NCBI GenBank assembly: GCA_943735955.1
Contig: OX030955.1
Span: 5,318,093 to 5,382,092 of the forward strand
Direction of reading: 5' to 3'
From: Piscicola geometra
Taxonomy: Eukaryota > Annelida > Clitellata > Hirudinida > Piscicolidae
Length of the DNA stretch: 64,000 nt
Notes under the pieces: model-generated
Database searches by the model: none
Seen by the model: the letters and a program-made list of their open reading frames with translations, nothing else
What the model was told of the DNA's origin: nothing
Translations under genes and position numbers: made by a program
Part shown: positions 36,501-48,810 of the stretch, piece after piece
Layout of the letters: each line of letters opens with the position of its first letter
Position numbering within the stretch: the first letter of the stretch is position 1

Positions 36501-39500
36501 AATTCTAATGTAAGCCCAAGGGATTTAACTTTTTCACAACTTCTAGATCACGTAAATCAGTTAAATGAATATTTAATAATAATAAAAAATAAATATTTAT
36601 TTCAATATCTTTTAAAAAAAATTTACTTTTAAATCAACATATTAAATGGTGTTTTATAACTTATCAATATAAATTACTTAATAATTTCTTTTAGTTAAAA
36701 AATATCTTAACTGCAATTTGTCTTTTTTCTACAGGCTGCATCTTTTAATATTGCACGTTCACTGCACAGTTTGCTGCATGGTATTTTCAGTGCTGGTGGT
36801 TGCCACATTTTATAAAAATATTTAAAACAAGTTGTTAAATGAACAGTATTTATTTCAAGTTAGTGTAGTTTAATTTGTAAATTAAATCAGCAAAACACAA
36901 CTTTTCTCAGTCATATGAAATAAATCTGAATATTTTCTGTAAACTTGCCCTTGAGAAGGCACGGCACCTTTTCATTTAAGAGACTGATAACATTTTATCA
37001 GATCATAACTATTGGCCTAAATTTTTATGCTCTTCTCTCATCAACATTTTGAAACGAAAAAAGATAAAAGATCAAGAAGCTTTTTTTCTTCTGCACAACG
37101 AGCTCGTGAGAGGGTATCTGAGTTACCCTACAACACGAAAAAAGACAAAAGAAGCGGATAAACACCTAGTGTCAATAGGCACAAAAAAAGCGTTGGGCAG
37201 TTTCACACTTAAATGTGAAAGTAAAACATCCCCGCACTAGTCTAGGGAAGCACCTCAGACAAGTTACCCCTACATTCTTTCTTCCAGGGTTATGGTCCTA
37301 CTGCTTGGCAGGTTAGGTTTTGAGTAATCAAAGGCTAAAGGTGGTGTCAGGAAAATAAACACTCTTAGCTGAGGGATTGCAACCTAAACTCAGTATTTTC
37401 AACGAATACGAAAAACGAAATGCTCTTCTCTACAGTACTCCCACTTTTATTGTACGATATTGCCTATGAAAGTTATATTAATTCTAAAGATAAAAATTTA
37501 AATTAAAAAAGTAAAAATTTTACCATGACTAAGATTTATGAAACGCATCAGTATTAATAATATTTCTAAGAGGTAGCAATATCATAACGGTATGCCTAGT
37601 TTTGATTTTAAAGTGTTTTTTTATATTTTTTTAGCTGAGGGTTTTTTTAGATTTGAGATACAGGGAATTAAATACTTAAAAAATTGATATTCATAGATTA
37701 TTTAATAATTTATTTAACAAAGACTTGGAAAACAGGGAGAAAAAGATTTAATGATCAATAAAAAAGTTTAAACTATTTTATAAGAAATTTGAAAAATAAA
37801 TATTGAATCGACTAACTGTGTTGCAAAATACAGGATCATCTTGAAGAAGAGCTAAGAGAACGATCTTGAAAAGCATGTTTGCCTGCGAACAGATTACGAA
37901 CGTCACAAAACACTTTTCGTGCCAGTCTAAAAAGTTAAAAAAGTTGAACATTTAAATGAAAAGAATAGATAAGAAAGACTATAAGAGAAAAAACTGTTTA
38001 AAATCTTTAGATTATAAGCTAAAAAATTTAAAGAGTTTCGAAATATTTAAATGATAGTAAGAATTTTCTAGTTGGTTTCAATGCATCATAAAAACGCTGA
38101 ACTTTAACACACTATACGCTTCAGAAGATGAGATGAGAGTGAGCAGAAGCAGACCTAGGATTTCAAGCCCTTCCACTACCACCATTGCTCGCACCAATGC
38201 CATTCTTATAAAGGTTAAATGAAATAGTTAACAAGTCAGTTTTTTAACATATGAATTTTTAATGAAGCACGTGTCCGAGATTCATCGTTGCAATTAGGTT
38301 AGTTGATTGGGTCATAAACGATTTTGCTTTTTTTTTTGCTTTTAAGGCTGGGACAAAAGTTGACAATGAGCGCGTTTCGGAGGCAACGGTAGGAACCAAA
38401 AGGATGACAAACGTTTGACCGCTAAACCAACCCATTCCCAAAATTGAGATCTTGTACACATAAAGATTTATATATTCACTGTTTAATTGGAGTATAGGGA
38501 CTTGAATTGTAAAATGTAGCAATAAAGGTAATGTTAAAATTTAGCAAATTTTCGATGTATTAAAAATAAATAGAAAGTTTGTTTAAATAGAACTGACAAT
38601 TATTTAAAATGCTTAAGATAGAATTTTCTTTGGGACGAAACAAATTAGTTGCTTGTAACGACCTAAATTGAAATCATCGCAAATTGAAATTTTTTCACAT
38701 TCAAGTCCACACACATTTAATAAAATTCTATTTTCAATGAAAAAATTCTTTCTTCTTATATGGTGTTTTTATGTTTGTTTTTATATTTGATAAGACAGTT
38801 TATAAAAAATTTAATCAAATAAAAATTTAATTTAATTTTTTCAGAATTTTATTTTATTTTATTCTAATATTGATATTCGATGACTTTGATGCTTTCATGC
38901 TTTAGTGTTCGACGACTTTAATAAATGCCGTTTTTAACCGGTCCAAGAAATATAAAAAAACATTCAGAAGAATAAATCTTAGTTTAAATGTAAATTTTTA
39001 ACGTAATTCAAAATATTATATCTTTGCTAAAAGTTGTTTAAAAACATTAACTGAAGAATTATCTAACCATAAAATATTTTCAAATTTACATAATTCTAAA
39101 ACCCGCAATATAAAATGATATCATAGTATTAATTAATTAAGTTTTTAATTTATATGAGATTTAAGTGATTGAATAAATTATTAAACCTTCCAAAGCCTTT
39201 CATTCCTTCAGTGAAGGAAATGAAATAGTTTTTAGATGTGTGGGTATAGAAGAATCTTGGAGTTGTATGAATGGCAATAGAGACTTGCCAAATGTACTTT
39301 TGAGGCATGAAATCTCCTATTGAGCAACTGATTGAAGGTAGGTAGTTATCTACCTGTAGAATTTTTTACAGTTGTGAAATTATTATCAATAAATAATTAT
39401 TTTTTCTAATAAAAGTTTATAATACTAATAATAATAAAATCACATTTTGTATTCAGGCCACTGTATTAAACGTTGTAAATTGTCCTCTTTCAAATATATT

Positions 39501-40884
39501 AAGACTTTCAAAGTTATTTATTTCAAAACCTGAAACATTGGACTTGTTAAAAACATTATTTTTTCGTCAACTTCAATTTTTTTTTAAATATCGGTTTGCT
39601 ATTTAGAGCTATTCTTTTTTGGCTTAGTCCACTATAATGCGTTTTTTTTTATCTAAACATTGTTAACTTTTTTTTCTTCTCGAAGTTTAAAACTTCTGCA
39701 GCTTCATTCGAAGTCAATAAGGATTTTTGCTTAAAAGAATGTTTAATTGTGAATATAGTTTAATTTTGACAAAAATATTTACATTAAAAAGAATATTACT
39801 TTAAATACTGGTTTAAGTTTGGTTTAAAATTCACCTCTAATAGATTTAAAAGTTGGCAATAGCTTGTTCTATCAAATTAGTAACTCTTCAGACTATAGAA
39901 GTACTTAAGTAAATATAGGAGAGACCGGGGCAAGATGACGAATGTCTTATATTTTCGGTTTTCACTAGGGGAAGGTATGAGGCAAACACTACTGGCTATC
40001 CTATCCGCCTTCCGTTAAATAAAAGAACGGAAACGCTGAAATCACAATTTTTATTTTGGTTGTGAAGCATTGATTGTTTTCTGTGGTCACGGTATAACTT
40101 TTATGCATGTGTAAATAAGTTTGCTGCAGAAAATGATAAGAAGTTTGGTTTCTTCTAAATATTTATTGGTAGGTTATTTCAATTACTACCTTTGACCATA
40201 AATTTTGTTAATTTAGTGACTTCATCCATGGCAATTAAAACGAACATTTATAACCAGGCAGTTCTGGGCAAGGTGGTGGGGGCAAGATGACGAGCTTGCT
40301 ATCTTGATTCTTTTTTCAATTTTTTGAAAATAAATATAATTAAAACAGCAATAGCAGTGTCATTCTATTGTGATTTTTTTCTATTGCAAGGTCGAAAATT
40401 TAAAATAGATATTTTCATATAATTCATAAAATGATATGGTTAAATTTTTCTCAAAAGCCTGACTGGTTCTTTGTGGGTATCGAGTCGATATAGATAAAGA
40501 TATATTTTTAATTTTTAAATGATGACTTGATAAACTTGAATCCTTTGTATTTTTATTAGTATTCTACATATATAATACAGTTTTTATTCACAATATTTAA
40601 ACAAAATTGTTTTTAACTATAATATATAAAAACTTTAAACTATTCAAACTTTTAACTTTCATGATTGAATCTAAACAACTCACGTTGCAGTGTGTACTTG
40701 TTCCTTTTTCGAAATCTTTCAAGAGGGTGAGGCTCACACAAATGACTAGGGCAGCCAAAACTATTGAAATAATTCCTATAAACCCCTTCGAAATGTTCAT
40801 TTCTCTAACACTTCCTTGAAATCCTTCAAGACCATTCTGTATTTTCTCCATTTCCTCAGCATTCATTTGATGATTTATTGACAT
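33547..40884 (-). CDS. PGAP2: post-GPI attachment to proteins factor 2 (PGAP2/FRAG1 family), six exons
   Basis: Membrane protein of the Golgi/ER that promotes fatty-acid remodelling of GPI anchors. Minus-strand exons 40884-40684, 39353-39187, 38204-38113, 37926-37832, 36171-36063 and 33686-33547 join without a phase conflict to 267 residues (human about 254). Family segments in order: one membrane helix and GTSTHCN (exon 1); NYLPSISCSIGD, then QKYIWQ and IHTTPRF (exon 2); VVVEGLEILG with TLISSSEAY (exon 3); WHEKCFVTFVICS (exon 4); KLWALNLFG and FFFRHNSYCEPG (exon 5); VYSLFAVCEYIVVLSNIAYH (exon 6). The order and spacing match vertebrate PGAP2. The C-terminal WDFGNKELL-like segment of vertebrates is replaced by LYEFSSVKAF. 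Intron 4 contains a possible nested plus-strand gene. Very likely a working single-copy gene. Confidence 0.92.
34798..34945 (+). mobile_element. SINE family 1, internally deleted copy, in PGAP2 intron 5
   Basis: The head gttgctgagtcggcaacgac and ggcttgaccaatattgaaag are followed directly, after aggatcaattgcaa, by gtggcctggaagcccg. The middle block present in other copies is missing. The tail is gctcgtcattatttattatt. Confidence 0.8.
36448..36825 (+). CDS. possible two-exon single-pass membrane microprotein, antisense in PGAP2 intron 4
   Basis: Exon 36448-36509 ends at AT|GTAAGC and exon 36735-36825 begins after tttttctacag. Joined, they read a 50-residue protein starting MMEEKEGKDSFLSKKNRL, followed by a hydrophobic, Cys-rich stretch (LHLLILHVHC, CCMVFSVLVVATFY) and KNI. 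Good donor and acceptor strings, an A-rich upstream context and AATAAA near 36921 support a small gene. It resembles single-pass microproteins in form only; I know no homologue. It could instead be the last exons of a longer gene (an acceptor-like attcag lies just before the ATG) or chance. Confidence 0.4.
36950..37420 (+). repeat. probable dispersed repeat in PGAP2 intron 4
   Basis: Less A+T-rich than the rest of the intron, with an open frame of 63 codons (37049-37240) of Lys-rich, low-plausibility composition. No partner copy was found in this window, so the repeat call is inference. A mini-exon-like cttccag ... ggcag|gttagg at about 37288-37312 is present but fits no gene. Confidence 0.25.
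39918..40315 (+). mobile_element. MITE-like element, one-ended copy (GACCGGGGCAAGATGACG family)
   Basis: Begins after TA with GGAGAGACCGGGGCAAGATG. Its next 380 bases match the reverse complement of about 57100-57486, including ttataaccaggcagttc and ggggcaagatgacgagcttg. The far end seen in the 56.5-57.5 kb copy is missing here. It lies in PGAP2 intron 1. Confidence 0.72.
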
Positions 40885-43800
40885 TTTTATATATAAAAAT
40901 TATATATAAAATAATTTTTTTTGAGTGAATACAAACAATAATATTCCCCAAATTATGAAATGCTCTTTTGATACCTTACCTTGCTGGGATGGTTGGCTGT
41001 CTTGTAAACACGTTTATAAATCATTATATAACATCATGACACACGTAACATAATTAAAAACGATTTATTAATTTTCAAAATCCTACTTTTATTGTATGAT
41101 TTTAATTTAGTAGTTTGGGATTTAGTACATATAGAGTGTTTATATAGATATAAAATCATTAAACAATTCTTCTGAATCTAAGATTTACTATTTATGGTGA
41201 TATGAAGTGTATCAAAGTTCGAATTAACTTAGTGCACTTGAGTGTGTATGATGAAGTATGAATAATTTATTGCTTGATATTATATGAGACGTTAAAATGA
41301 TTAAACAGATGAATAAATGTGAAAAATAGTTATAGATAAACTTTTATAATAAATTGTGGTTTATAAATAAATGAACTGGTAGATGTCTCAATGGACTGGC
41401 CAATGAAAGACAATAGGCTGATAGTTATTTATAAAAAAACAATTGATTGGAAACATCTGTGCGTTTCAGGAGCTGGTCTAAACATATTTCAGCCTTTTTC
41501 CATTTAATTATTGACGTTTTATTGAATCAGTATAAGTTGCATTCTTATTTTACCGTAATTCATGATAAAGTATACTGAACTTTACTAATTTAGACGATTT
41601 TACATTCTTTTCGTTGAATTCGACTTAAGAACGTGTTAGTTTATCTAGGATTGATTCTCTAAAAGAAATCATCTTTATAAGCGAGCATTTAATAAAAAAA
41701 TCGTGGATATTCTTTTTAACTATTGGCCCTAACATTTTAAGATTGTTTCCGTGTGATTTCATTAGAGATCGAACTAGGCTCATTTTTCATTGGCGGTCCC
41801 GAAATTTTAGCCAGATGGTTGACTACAGCTAACAGAATATGTAGATTATGGATATAACCATTTTTTAATATTGAAAAATAGTTTTGTATTCTTCATGGTA
41901 TATCTCACATTTTTGACATGTGCCAAAGTAAATAAAATTGGAAAACAAGTTTTACCTACTCTATTGACCATGCTAATAATCTTTTAGAATGTTATTTTCT
42001 ATTTTTGTATTTTTTAGCGCATGAAAACATAATATAAGGGAAATATTTTATTTCAATATAACCTAATCTTTCTTTTTGGAATCAAGTAAACATTTTATAT
42101 AACTTGAGATTTATTAATCTTGAAAAATACTATATATAAATCTATTTTTAAAATCAGAAATAAGTTTTTTTTACATTTATTTTCAATTATCTAGTGGATT
42201 CACGATATAACAGTTATATAATATAATATAATATATCTGGATAGATTTCATCTTCAGCTAATTTATCTATCTAAAAAATATTATTTTTCTCACTTTTTTG
42301 AGGTTAAATATCTTTTAATACTTAGTGAATTGTTTTTTTAAACATTATATTTAAAAAATCCATCTTTTTCACATTTTAATTTAGATTTAGAACTCACGGT
42401 ATCATTAAACTCAAGGCACTTAATTAGACTCTTAAAAAAGATAAATAATGCACACAAAATAGTGTTTATTTTCTTAACTTAATGCAGCGTATCTTCTATT
42501 ATACCATGCACATGCAGTTTTTTATTAAAAATGAAATGAAAATCAAACAACGACTAATTAAAAGTTGTCAGCGTGTCCATGACAACATTACATACAAAGT
42601 GAACTAAATTTACTACCAAAGCAAAGAAAAAAAATTTTTTTATTTGAAAATATTGAAGAGACAGTTATTCGTCTTTGCCAAAATAATCAACTGAAACTTT
42701 ATTAAAAAAACTGATTAGTGGAAATATAATGTAACGGATGTTTTTGGTCAAAATTTACTTTAAAATAAACATTTTTTTAAAAAAATATTTTTATTTTATA
42801 AATGTTAAACGGTTTAATGATTTGGTGACAAGCTTCGCTTTTTATGATTATTACGTAAACTATTTTTTTTTGTTTTTGTTATAACATTTTCGAAAATGAT
42901 GAAAATATATCTATATTTATTGTTTTTTTATAAAATTATTTAGAAAATTTGCATTCTAATTTTAATAATTTGAAAAAATTAAAGTTATATATCTAATTTT
43001 CATATGATTCTCACCGAATTTAACATCATAAGTATTTACAAAGATTTAAATAGTTTCAAGTAAAAATAAAATTTGTAAAACAAATTATTCACCAAATTGC
43101 AACTATGCATGAGAATACTGTTCAAAAATATTAAAAAATTGAAATTTTTCACAGTTTTTAAATCACATTTATTGCACAACCTCAAATTGATTGCCTTCAT
43201 TAAAAATATCAATTCGTTTTACAAGTTTAAAGATCTAGTTCTCTCTAACACACAATCCATGAAAGTAGTTTCACAACGTAATATAATAAAAGACATTTCA
43301 AAATTGTTTTTTTATTTCATAAAATTTCTGATTTTATATGATTACATTCTTTATCAATTTAATATGAAAGGGAATTTGTAATAACAGGAAACCAGCGAAG
43401 AAACACATATTTGAGAGCATAAAATTATATAAAAATTACTAATTCCCCATAAAAGAAATTCTGAAATCTAAATTAGAGATAAAACAAAATTATGTTTTCA
43501 AAAATTCCAAGTAAATGCTAAAAAGGTGTTTTGTACGTGCGTGTAAGATAATGATGTTTGAAACATGCTTATCCATAATCTCTCTTTGAAAACATCTTAT
43601 ACAATTCTTCAAATGATTTTTTTATTTAAGTTTTAATAAAATATTCTACTTTAAGATTTTTATTATTTAATTTTTATTAGTTTTTTTTTCTAAAAAATAT
43701 ATTTTCAGTTCTGAAGCCTTTTAAAGTATTCCTTTGTGTGCAATTTTAAAAGTGTTTAACGAGTACACACAGCTAATTAATGCTTTTTATTAATTTTTTC

Positions 43801-45814
43801 ATTGTATTTTGTTAACTGTGTAAAAAATTTTCAAATGATAATGAGTGAGATAATGGTTTTATAATTAAGATTAAAATGTAAAATTTGAATTTAACTATTA
43901 AAATGGACTTTCTGACGCTTTTGATTCTCGTTCAAGATTCAATACAATAAATTAAAACTTGGAAAGCACAGAAACTGACATACTGACTTTTTTCATAATA
44001 ATTCTTAGTGACATTTCCAAATTTTCAAAATTCTTGGGGAAAAAATAAATAAAAAGTCGTGAATTCTTGGGTTTGTAATATTTTTGGCATCAATAACATT
44101 TAATTGTATCGTATTGCTGTCTTGAAAAAAAGCCAAAAGCGTCAAACGTTTATTAAAATGTTTAATTTTAACGTTTAATATTTAATTTTAACGTTTGTTT
44201 TTATTTTCTTTTAACATTAGTATTATATTTAATTTTAACTTTAGTTTTTTTATATAATATTAACGATAATTTTTTTATTTAATTTTAACGTTAGTTTTTT
44301 ATTTAATTTTAACGTTAGTTTTTTATTTAATTTTAACGTTAGTTTTTTATTTAATTTTAACGTTAGTTTTTTATTTAATTTTAACGTTAGTTTTTTATTT
44401 AATTTTAACGTTAGTTTTTTATTTAGTTTTAACGTTAGTTTTTTATTTAATTTTAACTTTAAAAAAAGTTTTTTTATATAATTTTAACTTTAAAAAAAGT
44501 TTTTTTATATAATTGTAACCTTCGTTAAGTTGTTATTCAATTTTAACTTTTGTTTAGTTTTTTAATTATATAACAATCTAATTATAGCTGACAATGAAAT
44601 ACGGTTGACTTATAATAAATGAGGTTTTAGGTTCATTTTTACATTATTTCAACCACAATCGTTATGCCAAAGCACGAGTATCCTTCACGATCTTCTTAGA
44701 AAGTAAAACAGTTAATTTAAATATATGTTTTTTTCTGTTTACAATTTAAATTAAATGTACATAAAAATATAATTTAAATGTAAAACTTTATTTAAATGAA
44801 CTTTTATTCACTTTGATTTTCGTTAGAAACAAAAAAATTCCATTTGTGAATATAAAGCATTGAAAATAATATATAAAATAATTATTTTCAAAGTTTAAAC
44901 GAAATGTTTTAATGAAATATTTTTGAAAGCACTTTTGATCTCGAAAAAGGTCAAAACCTCAATACAAAAATCGAAGATACTCAAAAGGTTATGAATGTTT
45001 GTAAAAAACTAATAAAGAACCGAAATGAAAAATATATAATTTTGACTAATTCAGCTCTCACAATAACTCAAATTTCAAAATCAGTTTGAGTTAATTTTTC
45101 GTTATATTTTTTCAACATTTTTTCATGAAATTAATTAAAATTTATTTCCATTTTGCTTTTTTTTTGAAATTTTTGATAGGATATTTCAATTTCAAAAACT
45201 GTCATGATTGTAAGAAATCCATTGGATGATGGATGTGTAGAAATAGTTTTTGAATGCAAAAAAATCAAAAACTTGAAGAAAAAAATACTTAAAAAAACTT
45301 TAATAATTTCTTTTCTTTAAAAAAATTATATACCGAAAACTAAAAAAAAGTATTTTTGATAATTAACTTTAAAAATATGTATAATGCGCACTTCTTTACA
45401 TATAAAATGTAATTTTATAAGCTTGTGAGACTTATGGTATAGCAAGCTTGAAACCACCAAAACACACTACCTTCACGCTTATCAAATAAATAACTTCCCA
45501 AATAAATCAATAAACAGATTTTTAAATTTCTAAGTTTTTTAAAAGCAATTTTTCAATGTATAAATTAATTTTAAACTATAACATCCAACAACTTATTATA
45601 AATCAAACATTTAAAAAATCATTTTAAATAATCAATTAAAACACAAAACTTCCTGCTCCAAAGAAAAAAAACTTCAGATTACTTGCAAGACAACAATTTT
45701 CAAATTATTTGAAATCATTATCATCACCAATCGAAAAAAACACAATTTAATAAAAATTTTCGTGATTTATTTTCGTTTTAAAAAAATATTATGTTTTCAA
45801 ATGGGAGGTTTAAG
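40885..45814. other. intergenic stretch, mainly A+T-rich
   Basis: Upstream of PGAP2. Apart from the minisatellite at 44150-44560 and short (TA)n/(ATATA)n runs near 42215, I see nothing supportable. The 94-codon frame at 43097-43381 is Lys/Phe/Leu-rich and unconvincing. Confidence 0.4.
44150..44560. repeat. minisatellite, 23-24-base unit
   Basis: Tandem copies of a unit read as ttaattttaacgttagttttt. About eight nearly identical units lie at 44275-44460, flanked on both sides by more diverged units, and a 31-base variant (actttaaaaaaagttttttt) is repeated twice at about 44455-44510. Confidence 0.85.
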
Positions 45815-45935
45815 TGATTCACATTCAGCTGGAGAAAACTCAATGTTATTAGGTATGCAAAAGATCATGACAATCGAGCTGCTGGTCGTATGTTTAACGA
45901 TGGCAAGACTTCAGTGAGAACGTGTATAATTTTCT
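45815..45935 (+). mobile_element. pogo-like transposase relic (N-terminal helix-turn-helix)
   Basis: The frame at about 45825-45935 reads KLNVIRYAKDHDNRAAGRMF then NDGKTSVRTC. This matches the helix-turn-helix of pogo/Tigger-like transposases and related brinker-type domains (typical K-x-x-x-x-YA-x-x-x-G-NRAA-x-x-F pattern). It is flanked by stops and no catalytic DDE part was found nearby, so it is a fragment. Confidence 0.6.
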
Positions 45936-47935
45936 ATTTTTCGTTTCTTGAATAGCCTTTTTGTTGATTGAATAGGGGCACGTTTTATATTAATATAAAC
46001 TCTACTCAAAGATTAACAGATCTTAGAACGTAAAAGCGATATTCAAAAGCTTCAAAAAATTATTTGTGAATGGATGTGAAATAGAGAAAAACTACATATC
46101 TAATTGATCCATCTTTTTTAAACTAAAATGAGTTTTTTTTTTCATCTGTCAAAAACAGGTTAAATCAGAAGTTAAGTGAACGAATATTTTATCTTTTATC
46201 AGACCCTTATTGTAACATAAATAAACTTCATCCTCCTTAGACACAAATAATAAATTTTTTCTTACTCAGTATTAATATAAACGGCACAAAGTCAAATAAA
46301 GTAAATCCTATTACAGGGGGCATTCAATCAGCTCGATATGCAACAACAGAGTAACTAGGTGTCATGTGTAAACTGCGACAAAGATTTAAACTATTTGTTT
46401 TTTAATACTTTAAAAGAAATGATAGGAAGTATAAAAAAATTTAAAATGCTCAAAAACTTGAAAAGCTTTTTGAGTCAATAAAAATTCAAGTAAATGACGA
46501 CTTGTTTGAAAAAATATTTGTTCAACTTGACAATGAAGCATGTAAGAAATATGAATGAGCTTGCAAACGTGAGCAAACACAAACGATCTTTAAAAGAAAA
46601 AACTGCAAATAACTCAGCTTTTTGCATTAAAAAAAATTCATTTGTATTTTTTTAAGTACTTTTTATAATAAAAAAACTCTTTCAAATGTTTTAATTAAAA
46701 AACAAAAACTCATTTTAAGTTTTCTATATGATGTAATCAACGAAATACAGTATAACTAAAGAAAATTGTCTTGTGAAAAGACTATACTTTTCTATAGTTC
46801 AAAATTGGTCATTAATTTGTATTTAATCTCAAATTTTTTTGCGAATAAATTTTATATTTTAGTAATGTCGTAACATAAGTTATACGTGCCGTAAAACTTA
46901 AAAGTACAATTTAAAAGATAGATAAAACGTTGAAGACAAAAAACACTAATGCCACAATCGAATCAGGGGTGTTCTTTATTTCAATGACTTTAACACAAAA
47001 CTAGCGATGAAAACTCATCAAGTGATGATATGTTAAAAATAATTTTATTTATTTATGTTTTTAGTGTCCAGTGGACACTGTCCACCCACACAAATTGAAA
47101 ACAAGAAGAAACTTGAATAATTTCTTTTAGGGATCGTTGAAGATCTAAACCTATCAGTCTTTTTTTGCGTTTTGAAGGGTTTGGAAACATTGAACCTTGA
47201 ACTTTTCCTTCAGTCAATTTCCCCCATAAGTCCATCGTTTACAACTTGATAGATACTTAAAGTAAACTTATTGGGAAAAGATTTTTCCATTAACTGCCTT
47301 AATAATTTATTTAAATTATTTATGTTAAAATATGTTTATTTGATTAAAGAAATATACTTATACTATAAAGGTTTATATTTTTTTATTTTTATGAATAAGT
47401 TGTTTATTTGAATTCAAGTTTTGCTCGAAATCAATGTTTCTGTTAAAAATTAAATAAATTTTCTTATCAAAACTTATTTCTATAGCAACCTCAATAAATG
47501 AGAATAAAATTGAATATTTCTTATAATTAAATTTCTTTAAATCTATCTTCAAATTATTTTATGAAATTGTTAATAAAGAATGCAAACATTTGTTTTCACC
47601 AATAACTTTTAACACAAATTGAACATTTTCAACTGCAATTAATGACAAAGGAGCGTACAAAACAAATTAAGAATCATCGATTTTCTCAATTTAAAACTTT
47701 TCACAAACCTTTTTTTAAACTTGTTTTTATCGTTATTTTTAATTCAAAAAAATTAAATGTTAAAAGAAAAAATATATAAATAATTTTGACATTGGAAAAA
47801 TGTCACAAACTATTTCAAAATCCAATTTTTTATGAAGAATGTTGATTACAAAATAGCTTTACGTAACACATTGAGTATCAACATCAACAGGGGTTTTATC
47901 ACGGCAAATTTATATCTCTATGTATAGTTTTGGCG
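45936..47935. other. intergenic stretch
   Basis: No gene recognised. It contains a short perfect-arm hairpin (agtgtccagtggacact) at about 47063-47079. The 60-codon minus frame over it has no family resemblance I can name. Confidence 0.35.
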
Positions 47936-48110
47936 AGAGGTTTGGCTTAGATGGTAAAGTCGTTGGACCTGCAACTATGAAGGTCGCTGGTTCGAACCCC
48001 TGATAAGCAACCGTGAGTTATCATATACCTAGTGTATATGATGCGGTGCTTCACGACTTATGTCGTGTGAGTGGCGCCTCAACTTATGCATTGGCGAATA
48101 TAAAGATGCA
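47936..48110 (+). mobile_element. tRNA-derived SINE, family 2
   Basis: The head gtttggcttagatggtaaag (A-box-like) and gctggttcgaacccc (B-box-like) form a near-tRNA fold. Then come caaccgtgagttatc, catatacctagtgtatatg, gatgcggtg and gagtggcgcctc, as on the minus strand at 29262-29436. The head still looks tRNA-like, but the fused body shows it is an element and not a tRNA gene. Confidence 0.8.
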
Positions 48111-48197
48111 ATTTATTTTTTATTTTTTTTTAAAAAGAAATTTTGTAGTAATTTATAAATTGTTTATTCTTATTTTTCCCATGCGACATAAGTCATT

Positions 48198-48265
48198 TCT
48201 TTGTTACATTAGGAATCGAACCCACGCTAAGTGAAACGTTAAGCGTTAACCGAATTCGATTCGAA
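48198..48265 (-). repeat. tRNA-like fragment, opposite orientation
   Basis: On the minus strand, gcgtgggttcgattcctaat looks like a T arm with B box, preceded by ttaacgcttaacg. The 5' half does not fold as a tRNA. It is probably the head of another SINE or a tRNA relic. Confidence 0.35.
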
Positions 48266-48810
48266 GTTAAATTCCGTATAATATTTTGCACATTTTTAAT
48301 CAGTAGAATATGATTTCAAAAAACCCCTTTTAAATCATTAGTGAAACATTTATTTAAAGAATTATCAGAAAAACACTAATATAAAAATATTTATATTTAA
48401 TTAACTTTTTTTTATTTTCTAAAAACTCTAGGAAAAGAATTTTCCGTTCTTATATTACTATTTATCCCTTTTTTAGATTTCTATAAAGCGATGAACGAGT
48501 TAAGACCAAAAAAAACTTTTTTTGTAAATGTTAGCAACAAATCCCAGGAATTTAGATTCTCAACTTCATGAAATAAAATAGAAATATACACATTAAAGTC
48601 AGATAAATCAAAAGATAACATCACTTTTACTTCCTCCAAGTTTTCCAAACAGATGTATCATGATTGCAAGGCTTTTCTACCGTTCACTAAAATTAATCCT
48701 TAATAAAAATTTAATATTTATTCTTTTTTGATTTGTGACACTTTTTTCTTGTTTATGATTATTACTAGTTTAAATTATTTTCCACTTCAAAGCAACTCCA
48801 TATATATGTA

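Noticed and set aside
38259..38522. 87-codon frame with a hydrophobic segment, first taken as PGAP2 exon 2
   Set aside because: The exon at 39187-39353 matches PGAP2 much better (NYLPSISCSIGD) and both its splice phases fit; this frame does not.
43097..43381. 94-codon frame
   Set aside because: Composition follows base bias; nothing resembles a known family.
47936..48012. Possible tRNA gene
   Set aside because: The A and B boxes are tRNA-like, but a SINE body follows that is also present at 29262-29436.
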